A stretch of DNA of 64,000 nucleotides from Strongylocentrotus purpuratus (Eukaryota; Echinodermata; Echinoidea; Camarodonta; Strongylocentrotidae): contig NW_022145612.1 in assembly GCF_000002235.5 (NCBI RefSeq), positions 21,873,147 through 21,937,146 on the forward strand. The letters are read 5' to 3'. The notes below the pieces were generated by a model. That model was not told where the DNA came from and made no database searches. It saw only the letters and a program-made list of their open reading frames with translations. The first letter of the stretch is position 1, and the number at the start of each line of letters is the position of its first letter. The translations under genes and the position numbers were made by a program. Shown here one piece after another: positions 1 through 42,200 of the stretch.

Positions 1-88
1 TTTGAGAAGCATACAGAGAGACAGCCGGTCATACTGTACAAGTTAGAGGGTTACAAAAACAGAGAAGGATTGAGGGGTGTTAACATAC
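1..88. other. Intron of the ABCC8/9-like gene, truncated by the window edge
   Basis: This is the intron after exon 24. No coding sequence for NBD2 is visible here. Confidence 0.6.
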
Positions 89-31200
<31,112 letters not shown>

Positions 31201-31223
31201 GATTGCCCTGAAAAGGTGGGCAT
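31201..31223 (-). other. ABCC9-like: 5' untranslated part of ABCC exon 1
   Basis: These 23 bases lie between an AG acceptor and the start codon. An ATG at the acceptor itself opens a different frame. The acceptor implies an upstream non-coding exon. Confidence 0.55.
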
Positions 31224-31359
31224 CTGTGGAGAAGAGAAAGAGAACTAAAGTAAATTATAGTCAATCAACAACATTTCACCAAAGCATGGTTTTTAAGAAT
31301 ATAAAAATGAAAATGAGAGAATTCCTCCTTATTTATGCATGATGCTGATTGTATGCATT

Positions 31360-32398
31360 TGTAGCGGCTCTTACATTCGCCCTACTTTTACCGTACATTC
31401 ATGTCTCCAGTATTTTTCCATCACGGTACTTATTTATATGCATTTATTCGGGCCACGTGTGTATTTCTTTCCAATCGCGCATCGTGGTTCCGCACTGTTC
31501 ACCCCGCGTATTTTCAACGCCACGAGGTTTTTCTTCACTCCTGCATCCATCTTCAGTAGAGTCACACGCTCCATGATTTTCTCTCCAGGCTTATTATTCT
31601 ACCGTGCCTATCACCTCTTGCATGGCACGTCAACTTTCTCTGCCGTCTTCAACGGGCTGGCAGTTTCCCAGTGGAACAGTTAAAATCAAGATCCGACATA
31701 TATGGTGCTTGGTTATCCGCTGGGAGCTGCCAGTTTCTTCACCGGTAGCCTTTCACCCACATGAGCTCGACTTACCGCAGCTCATCTAAACATTCACCAT
31801 CAAAGTTTGGCGCATCAATCGAGCGACTCACTGCTCAGCACCAATGCCGGCTTTGATGTCTGCATTTTCCACCTTGGCCTCCGACATCAACGACTCACTG
31901 TTTCATCGTCGAGCGCCACTTTCTTCTCTTCTCTTCTCGATCGCCTGAGAGCTTCTTCACTATCTTCATCACGAGCGTCAGCGTCGAGATCCTTCACCGC
32001 TTTTCAGCCACGAATACGAAGCTGCATCTCCGCCTTCAAGCCTCCGCACATATCATCGCGCGAGCCCCTTCCTTCGTTCTCAACTCTCTTCATCTTCATT
32101 GGACTTTCGACTTCATTTCTACTGATGTCGTAAGCTCTATTTATGTACATCGCATTTATTCACGTTCATTATGTACATCGCATTTATTCATGTTCATTAT
32201 CATCATTGATCATTATGTAATCTCCGTGCAATATTCACATTTACCATTTATGCATTTTCATTCCGATTCTTCGGCTTGTGCTTGGCTACACTTTGCAAGT
32301 GTACGGCCAGCCTCATCAGTACCCAATAAACATAATGAAAAGGGAATACTTTCTTTCATGTATTTTATTGTCAGTGCAACCTTGTTTCCTCGTAGCTA
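31360..32398 (+). mobile_element. Possible solo LTR, C-rich block
   Basis: The block begins tgtagcggctc and ends near cgtagcta, with AATAAA at 32325-32330 about 70 bp before its end. Its base composition is more GC- and pyrimidine-rich than its neighbours. No second LTR or target duplication was recognised. Confidence 0.3.
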
Positions 32399-32819
32399 AA
32401 ATAAAAATAAGAGTTATGTTGTGTCACGAGTGAACACGCTTTCAAATATCCATTCACAATACCTCACACTCATATCTCTACACATTAATTTAATATTTGA
32501 TTTGATTTGTTATTTACCAACAGCAATACATTTCACAGAATGATATTTACATAGATCTATCTACAGAAGAGAAAATATTGATTGGTAAAATGGGCTAGAT
32601 GCTAAACAAATTATTTTGGTACAAGTAAAGTTCAGAAACCAGCCCCCCCCCCCCCCAAGTAATAAATTACCATTACAATCGATACTATAAAATAAGTCTA
32701 CTTCAAAAATTTCAAGAATAGTCTGGATATGGATCCGCTGAAACTAAGTAGATCTAGGTCTAGAGTCTAGATCTAGATCTAAAAAGGTATTTTAATATTA
32801 GTCCAAAATTTGCAGAGCA

Positions 32820-34190
32820 GACCCTATAGGTACCTTAATTATGGTCGGCTTTTGTCTCTAAAACAGAGGAGCCGACCCTTCTCAAATAAGAGGCTAACAA
32901 ACCCCTAGGTGATCAGCATCTGCACCCCCGCGCTGGACCCTGCTTTGTCTATGGAGGATGCTAGGAGCCCTCGCCCGCCCGCCCGCCCGACCGGCGAGAG
33001 CTGTCCTGGCGCGGTGGGAGGAGGTGGTGGAATTGAACTCCGTCTAGATAGACCCCTACTCAACTCAAGGGCTAATTAATTCAAGATTAATTTACCATTC
33101 CCATTCCCCCTTTGATCTGTTACCTCAAATCACAATATCATTTTCACCGATTATTCATAGGAATGTAGGAATCAATACTCACCAACCGAGCTCAAGTTTG
33201 CAGAAATTCGACGATCGCTTCACAATTCAAGTGGCGTACAACAACCTTATCGGGTTCAGTGACGTAATACCTGCCGCAATACCTGCCCTGAAATCCTTGC
33301 AAAAGCCTCTAATACCCCAAAACCACTTTTGTTTTGTTTATTGTTTTTTGTGTATGCGATTTAATTTCTTTTCTTTTCTTTTTTTTGGCAATATTTCTTG
33401 CAGGCCGTGCATTTCCCAAACGCCTATTGTTTACTAATGAAAAGGAAAAAAATGCCGACTCATCCTAAAGTACAATGGTACAGTCCGCACAAAAAAAGCC
33501 CTCATTTTTTTTTTTTTTTTTTTTTTTTTAGGGGGGGGGGGGTGGTGGTTCAGTTCTCCCGTAAAGGCAGATTAAAGTAAAGCGCATGTGTGTCGGACAG
33601 ATAAGAAAGTTACCTGGGCTTGGAACAGGATCATACACCAGATCATTTTAATATGTTCACAACAAAAGGGACGGATAGGCCTACCGAGGAGGGAGAAGGG
33701 GGAGGGGCTTTAATTTCATGACGGAGCGGCCTCTCCTTCCCCCTCGAGGGGTTTACTTACTGGCATAGGGAGAGAGAAAGTGAGAGAGAGAGAGAGAGGG
33801 GGGGAGAGAGAAGGGGGAGATAGAGAGATATAGAGAGAAGGGGGTTCCCCTAGGCCAGTGGGGGTGGACACCAGACCCGACCGGCCCCAGCCTCGTTTCG
33901 AGCCCCCATTTAGCGCATATTTTGTTGACCATTAGTCATAAAAGTTGGAATCACAAAAATAATAATAGTGAACATTTATAATGCGCCATGTCTGTCAAAA
34001 TTGACACTCCTGGCGCACTTGTGTAAAAAATGGTATAATACAATGTATACTATTACATGAAGTACATGAAGGCGTATAGGTCTGATACATTGATAAAACT
34101 TTTAATTCTCAAATATTTTGAAAAAAGTTTCCTGTTGTTAATGTGAAATAGGAGTGACGCACCTTAACCTTTCAGGTAGACGTCCATAAT
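32820..34190. other. Repeat-rich spacer upstream of the ABCC gene
   Basis: It contains a GC-rich patch with a cccg run near 32980, a poly-T/poly-G junction at 33505-33542, a GA microsatellite near 33785-33840, and a common-looking fragment (acatttataatgcgccatg). Apart from the possible first exon, no gene is seen. Confidence 0.5.
33183..33270 (-). promoter_or_regulatory. Possible non-coding first exon and promoter of the ABCC gene
   Basis: On the minus strand a strong donor (GTTG followed by GTGAGTAT) ends at 33183. Upstream of it in gene sense, TTACGTCA (plus TGACGTAA at 33260-33267) is a CRE/ATF-like site. This would fit a 5' exon spliced to 31223. No transcript evidence is available here. 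Confidence 0.35.
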
Positions 34191-34246
34191 CATGTCTGAT
34201 ATTCTAAAAGAATCCTGCCACTCATTCATAGTTTTCATACCCCTCC

Positions 34247-34264
34247 CCCTGCCCCCCCCCCCCC

Positions 34265-34315
<51 letters not shown>

Positions 34316-34357
34316 CCCCTTCTCTCTCTCACTCTCTCCTCTCTCTCTCTCTCTCTC

Positions 34358-34421
<64 letters not shown>

Positions 34422-34515
34422 CCCCTTCTCTCTCTCTCTCTCACTCTCTCTCTCTCTCTCTCTCTCCACTCTCTCTCCACTCTCTCACCTTCTCTCTTTC
34501 TATCTCTCCTTCCCC
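34247..34515 (+). repeat. (CT)n microsatellite
   Basis: About 270 bp, almost entirely ct dinucleotides with interspersed tctccccctt. The serine/leucine-rich ORF over it is a composition artefact. Confidence 0.95.
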
Positions 34516-34914
34516 AACATCTCTTTTTCTTCCCTCCTTTCTACCCATTTATTTCTTATGATATCATTGACGAATATAAAATCTGTGATCACAAAGAATT
34601 CCGAAAATATCAACCTTATAAAGGTAATTTTAATAGCATTGTTTACCATCTTTTGAGAAGTGCAAACAATACGAATGCACTATAATCTAGACATTATTTC
34701 TTAAGTCAGTAAAATAGGATACAGTATACAAAATTGCAACTAAGTTGATTTCATGAAAGGCCTTACCATTGTGGTTTGCAAACAATCATTTTATTCATGA
34801 TTATACATTTTTTATTTATTTCGATTGCTGTTTTTCTTGACATGCATACTCTTTATTAGAATGAAATTTCATCTACTTTATACTTTGAGAAATCAAAGAA
34901 GTATTGTGAACCAA

Positions 34915-35302
34915 AATATTTCATGGTATAGATAGACTCAATCCAGAATGTTTTTTGTGTGAAATCACAGTATCAGATAACAAGAGGCCATTCATTGAAA
35001 TTATTCACTACTCGCTGTCGATTGAATGTCAGGAGTAAAAAAAAAAATTAGCAAACGGGTCATGTGAGTCTTGGAACAGTTTATAGTGTCTCACTGTCTC
35101 TAGTAACTGCTACCATGGAGCATCAATTCATTTAAACACAGCTTGGATTCTTTTGGGTCAGACAAACACCTTGTTATAGCATAGTCTGACATCCACGCAT
35201 GCACTGATTTATAGACCTTTACTAATATACCAAGTGATCTGACCGGGAGACCTACAGGATATCCTATACTCCCGTATAGATGATGATGATGATGGTGATG
35301 AA
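34915..35302 (+). mobile_element. Second copy of the CR1/L2-type 3' end
   Basis: It matches 29344-29592 (tatggtatagatagactc, aacaagaggccattcattga, gaatgtcaggagta, gcaaacgggtcat), has an extra internal stretch of about 150 bp, and also ends in a (gatgat)n tail. It is heavily mutated. Confidence 0.75.
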
Positions 35303-35988
35303 GTGCATGTTTGAAATTAAAACCAGACTTCCGGTAAAATGGTTATTTGGAAAATATGACCTCTATCGGAAACCGCAGGAATAAGCATGGCTCTGAAAGC
35401 AGTTGATATTAAAAAGTTATATTTATTAATTCTGCAACGGTATTTCTGAGTAAATAATTAACCATTTGATCAAAAATTGTGAATGATTATAATAGGAGAA
35501 ACTATGCCTACATGTCTATCTTAGGACGAAGTTTTAAAACGTATTGTTGGTATGACCTCTGAAACAATCAGCAAATACAAAACAATGATTAAGAAACGAA
35601 CAAATCAAATTAACTATTAACAAATTAATAATTAACTATTTTTTAATAATGTATTCCAAACCACCAAAATTATATAAGAAAATTGATTAGATCAGAAAAA
35701 ACAAATTATCATTTTTTTTGTGTGAAGTGTGTTCGTATATTTAGGCTATATAATATCGCATGTATATGAATCTAATCTAATCAACAAACATTCATCTTTG
35801 ACTATTTAAGCAATGGTAATAAAAATAATATTTACTCATTAAAAAAATGTTTGTTTTAAACCAAATGTATTTCTTCTTTTCAGTTATTTTTTTATCTTCA
35901 TGCTCAAGCATTAAACAAAATATAGTTGAGGGCAGCATTTAGCCTAACATTCTGCATAGAGTTTGGACAGGATAACGAATGACAATGC

Positions 35989-35994
35989 TTTATT
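35989..35994 (-). terminator. Possible polyadenylation signal of the SBP-like gene
   Basis: AATAAA on the minus strand, 237 bp past the stop codon. It is the first perfect hexamer I noticed downstream. Confidence 0.4.
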
Positions 35995-36230
35995 TCTGCT
36001 CATAATCAATTTCACCCCAAACATAATATGATGATAATTATGATAGAATTTTCAAATGCTCCTAAATATGTACATTGCGTCGATACCCGATAACCATATA
36101 CTATGAAATGACATTGCTATACTATTTATAGATTTAAAAATATAAAAAAAAATCTTCCTCTAAAGATAGTAGTTAACCTGAAGTTTCAACAGAGTTGTGT
36201 CTTTGTGATGCACTCCATGCTTCTTCTCTT

Positions 36231-36274
36231 TTAGTTCAAGCAAAGCAGATCTCCTGTCGCTCCAGGCATGTGTC
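36231..36274 (-). CDS. SBP-like membrane protein exon 8: C-terminus and stop
   Basis: The phase-1 carry gives GHMPGATGDLLCLN followed by TAA at 36231-36233. Another frame of this exon is open longer, but it is excluded because exon 7 ends in phase 1. Confidence 0.75.
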
Positions 36275-39200
36275 CTGTAAAAAAGATAACATTAATGAGC
36301 AAATAAACAAGTTTCGTTTTCTCCATTAGCCAATAAAAAGAAGATAATGTCATTATCGTAACCAAGTGGTAAGTAATGTTTGAAGAGGGGTTTACTTAAT
36401 GAGGAAAGATGTTACGGTATATCAAGGTCTGAAATGCCATGCATTAAATCTATTCCCTTCGTATTTGAAATATCATAGGGAAAAATCTTTGCTTTAAATG
36501 GGTGTTAGATGATCTAATACCAGTCATCATTATGAGAAACTTACGTGCATCATAACATCAATAACAAAAACGACAACAATGCACGAATCCGAAATAAAGA
36601 AGTGTTTCGCCGAGTACTCATTGGTTCATCTATTATGTTTGGAACCAAAAGGGCGTTATAACTCATATATTTTAAAACAACGGTTAACGCCCTTCTGGCT
36701 TATTATCTCAGTCAAACGTCAAGCCGACTCCATATACTGGCTCCAAAGTGGTCGATTTTCCTGTAATACATTTCTTTCTAAAAACGGTAAAAAAAAAAAA
36801 AAATTAGAAAGCCGACCGTAGATTTCAAGATTTTTGGGTCGGTCGGAAAGGGCAATACAACATCTTTTTTTGTTAGGCATTATAGAAAACTCTCTTAAAA
36901 TAATATCATTATCATTAATAAAATCTCACAAAATATAGTGGTGCTCTTATAAAGCCCCTGACTGCACTACTTATAGCTACGTGCGCCCTCTTTATAGCAA
37001 ACAGAGCTGATTTGATGAGATAACCACTTGTCAGTGACCTTGCATGGAGGTCTAATCCCTCCTGGCCAAACTAGGGCAGATGGGCTTTAAAAGACTTATT
37101 AACCTCTTCCCCCAAAACGTGATAAGTCATTCACGACCCCCCCCCCCCCCCCCCACCTCCTCTATAATGTGTAATGTAAAACCAAGGGGGTGTTTCACAA
37201 AGATCCTAAGTAGAACTTAAGACTAAGTTGGACTTAAAAATTATGGACAGCCATTGGAGCCTTAAAATGAAATATATTCAAAAGCAGAAATTCAAGAATT
37301 TTTGATTTTTTTTTTATAAATTCCACATCAAGAACATGAAATTTCCTTGATGATAGAAAATATGAATGATTTGAATCTACATTTTTATGCCTTTCAAAAT
37401 AACTTTTACAAAATATTTTCAAAGATGCTAACGGCTTTCCATAATTTTTAAGTCCAACTTAGAGATAAGTTGAACTTAGAATCTTTGTGAAACACCCCCC
37501 TGGACCCTATTTTTTTTTTTAGTTCTTGATTGGCCTATATACTGTCGGTCTCATTGATGTGACTGTTTACATATTACACTGAGCTTAGACCCCATCGTTA
37601 GCCCACCGGCTCAGTCAGTAGAGCGTCCGCCTCACAACCGGGAGGTCGTGGGTTCGAACCCCGGCCGCGTCATACCAAAAGACGTTAAAAGATGGGAGTC
37701 GTTGCTACCTTGTTTGGCATTCAACAATAAGGGATAGAGCAACGTCGATCTGGCGCTGCTCAGTGGCTGCCGGGCTCACGATCAATTGGGCAAAAAGAAT
37801 TTCCGTTTCGGTTTAATAAAATTTGGAGTGGACTGTTAGGCTATTATCATTATTATTACCGTGGTTTGTAGCAGCTCGGTCACAGATTTGTGTATAGACA
37901 TCAGTGTCTTTGATGGCGGCAAAGGCCTTATTCCACCAGACGTTAACGGAGCTATCCATTCGAGACATCATGGAACCTCCTCCCTTGACGCAGTTGGTGA
38001 TAATTTGCCCCACCGTTTCCACTGTGTTATCACCTGCATACAAGTTGGTGTTGGAAAAACCTGCTGCCACCTTTAGAAGAAATAGGAAGTAATAATTGTT
38101 CATCGTAAAACTGACGTACCAGGCCAGGTTATTGCTATATATTACCTTTGATCAAAATTACAAGCCAAACAACACAAAACCGCATTTTTATGATGAAACT
38201 GACGTTATGAGAAATACATTTTGAGTGGGAGATACTTTGATGATATTGTAGCAACCAATATTATTATTAATGTCATCATAATAATTCATTACAGTAACAC
38301 CTATTGGATATTATACACGGGATCGGGTGGCTATAGTTGGCGCCAGTATCTTTGTTAGGGGACACTGTTCTAAAACATTTCTGACAAGCAAATAGAATAA
38401 AAGATCTCGTATAATAATTACTGAAGCGTTACCTGCCTCTAAAATCTCTGGTACAGGAAACAGGAAAGTTTCGGAGTTATTTTTGGTTTAAGGGCATGCT
38501 TTTTAGTAAATCGTATTGGGTGATCGATAATCGCATATAACTCATGTTTGTGTCTAAGTAATACTGTAAAATCATTTCTACAATAAATTTCATCGTCATA
38601 CTGCTTAGTATTTCGATAACTGTAGGTATGTGTTTTTGCTTATTCGTTGACATACATTCAATATGATAGTGTAGTTATTTGGGGTGGCTATATACTGGCT
38701 CTATTCAGTATTCAGAGTTGGAAACAATATGATCACGATGGTGATAAGTATAACGTACTCTAATGAGTGGTATACATGTTATAATTATCATTCTCAAACT
38801 GATCTGAAGAGGGAATGCATACTTACGTCGCCATCAAGGATTGCAGATTTAAGTGCTCCACTGGTAGCATAATGCATCAATTGAGACGTCGCAAGTGGAA
38901 CACCCTGGAAATAATTTTAAAAATATAAACAAGTATACATCTACATCGATTGATCAAGAATAAATTAGTAAATCTTAGCACTACGAAGATCTTTGAATCT
39001 TCATCCGGCAATTTTCTTCTTCTAATAGCTTTTGAAGTAGCACTACTATTCATCTGGAAGAAGACAAGAGTACATTATGGTATAGACCCGGGTATTTATT
39101 TTCAGACGTAATCATTGTGAATTGACCATTAAAGTTTATTACAACCTCCGGTATACCTCCTAGAACTATGATTTCCGCGGGAGATCATTGTGAAAAGCTA

Positions 39201-42200
39201 ATTATAAATGTTGTATCTTTGTATGACTTTTCCCGCTTTCTTTCTTTCTTTTGTCTCTCTTTCTCTATCTCTCTCTCTCTCTCTCTCCCTTCACCTTCTC
39301 CTCCTTTCTTTCACCCTCCCTGTCTCTCTCCCCCTCCCTCTCCTTCTCTGTCTCTCCCTCCCGCCATCCTTATCTCTCCCCCACGTTTATCCCCCGAACG
39401 CCTCCCCCTCCCTCTCTCTCTCTCTCTCTCTAAAAAAAAAATAATATAATATCTCCCTTCACCTTCTCACTCACTCTCTCTTCACCTTCTCTCTCACTCT
39501 CTCATCCTCTCTATCTCCTCCTCCCTCAATCCTTTTTTTTTTGCTCTTCCCCTCTCCCCCTCTCCCTCTCGTTCTCTAACTCTCTCTAGTCTAGAGCTAG
39601 TCTCGCTTCATTCATCCATTTTATATATTTTATACCTGTATCGTGTCGGTGTTCCGAGCCAAGCAGTACTCGTCTGAAGCCCATCCGCTCCCGAAACCGA
39701 TCTTCTGATCAGATCGGATATTGGTCGGATCGAAGCTGTCTGGATTTCCAGGTCTGACGTAAAAGGTCCCACTGAGACCAAGGCGGAATTCGTCTGAGAA
39801 CTGCACTGTTAGGGCCCGCTCGTAGGTATTGAACCATCCTGATGAGAGATATGGAAATTGTAAAAAGAGGGTGTTCAGAAGGTAGAAAATTTATTTTGAC
39901 CGCCTTGATTGATTTTAATTTACTTTCATGCACATAATGAACAAGTATGAATATCATTTTAATACAAAAGTTTGAATATGATTTTTGCGTTTCACATTAC
40001 TGAATAAAAGCACAAAATTAATTGTACACTCAGAACATCATCTCTAGGAAGTGAAAAATACGGAATAATTGTTAACACTGTAAATCATAAATAACTGAAC
40101 AAAATCATTTTTGTACTAACTGATACAAATTAAGGTGTAATTTTTTTCTTTTTAAATTGATGTTGTTGACATGCATTAGTTAAATAGTAATCAATAGTTA
40201 TTATGATCACTATCAAGCCAAGTGTGCTGACTGAATCCCCCCCCCCCCCCCCTCTCTCTCTCTCTCTCTCCCTCTCTCTAAAAAAGGCCATGATTTATTT
40301 TTAGCCTAGTCAATTTATTCGGCACAATTTAATGTTTCTTTTTTTAAAACACAGAATTTGAAAGGAAAAGTAAAAAACTGATTGCAAGCCCATCTTACCG
40401 GTGCAGGCATCATACCACCGCGCCATGAGTCCAAAGCCCCCACGGGAACGTTGCCCAGCCTCTGAGTCCCAGCAATTCTCGTACACATCCCACACTAGTC
40501 GGCAGTCCTTATTCGCTTGAGCGCAGACTGCGGGGAGAAACAATGCCAAGGCATTTCAATAAATAATGTGGGAACAATGAATAACATTCATAACTCAATC
40601 GTTCTTGACTTTTGTTCCATGCTTAGCCTAATTCCCACCTCCGATCATCCTTCCATTTTGGTATCTTCTTTTCTTGTCACTCCAAGGGATATCAAACTAT
40701 AAACAAACCCCTGCCAAATATAGTACTTCGATGTGTATAATCAATAAATATTTTCATCGTAATAAGCATTTAAGTTCTACCCGTTTTTACTGGCTTATTT
40801 TTTTAAAATCACTAATCTTAGATATTACAGATCATTCGAATGTTATGTAAATAGTTTTGTCGTTCATTAATGCTACGGTCACGAAGGTTCGCACGAACGA
40901 TAATTTCATACGAATCTCCCTGTTTTTCCATTGTCTTCCCGAATTTCCATTGTCTGAAAATCGTTCGCACGGCGTTCGTAGCAGTTCGTAATGGCATTTG
41001 TGACCGAGGCTTAACTTGAATAGAATAGCTCGCATGAGGAAATATTACATTAACTCTAACAAACCTATGAAGTGCAGTCTTTCAAGAGAGGAGATATAGA
41101 AGATATATATTTGAATATTATTAACATTTGTCTTGTCTTCTTTATTGGATTGGGTTAAAGTATTAAGTTCCTCTAAAGCCTCGGTCACAAATGCCATTAC
41201 GAACTGCTACGAACGCGGTACGAACGATTTTCATACAATGGAAATTCGGGAAGACAATGAAAAAACAGGGAGATTCGTACGAAATAATCGTTCGTACGAA
41301 CCTTTGTCACCATAGCTTTATATATCTTTTATTGGTAACAGTTTGATGAAGTAATAAATTTATGATCATGTGAAAGTTATGGTCACATTCTGCATATTCC
41401 ATTATATTTTACAGTAACTGTATATATTATGTGTAATTACATATCAATGAAAGTTTTGATTAGAGTGACAACAGAAATAGTAAACAATTATTTACCAGCA
41501 TCTACGATATCCACATGAAAGCCACGAAGAGTTCCAGTAGTATCATCGCTGTAGATAGATTAAAATAAAATACAACATTTAAAAATATAAATTGCGGTAA
41601 AATTATCATTGATTTTTTGATTTTTGATTTCTGCATTTTTTCCATATAAAATATAACTGAATAACAAAGAACATATAAATGTAAGGTATAATACAACATA
41701 AACAAACAATAATTTCTTCATGTCAAAATGTTTTTTTTACATAATATATATAATAACGAAACTTAATATTTCCATAACATATAATCATAAATTTAAAGTA
41801 TTATCCGAACTTTTCTATTGGAAAATTATCATTCAACGAAGGGTAAATATATTCACCATTTTTAGGGCGTCTTCGCAATTGTGATCAGTGATTTTGTGCA
41901 TATTATTTATATTAGAAATGATGATAATGATGACAGTGATAATAACAATAACTAATAATAACAATTACGATAATAATAATAATTAAAATAGTAATGATAA
42001 TGATATTGATCTTAACAACAAAATAATAATGAACACCCCCTCCTTCCCGGACTAAACACACCATTGTTCATTCATTTTAAAGTAATATGATTACCCTATT
42101 TAGCTCATTTAGACTCATATATTGCATGACCAGGGGGGTGTTTCACAAAGATCCTAAGTCGAACTAAGTTGGACTAAAAAATTATGGAGAGCCATTTGTA

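Noticed and set aside
33198..33580. ORFs around the poly-T/poly-G junction
   Set aside because: Low complexity, and no similarity or splice support.
34192..34656. 154-residue Ser/Leu-rich ORF
   Set aside because: It is the translation of a (CT)n microsatellite with no family similarity.
36178..36274. Longer open frame (HAWSDRRSALLELKEKK) in the last exon of the binding-protein gene
   Set aside because: It would need exon 7 to end in another phase. Phase continuity and a family-like C-terminus favour the frame ending LLCLN.
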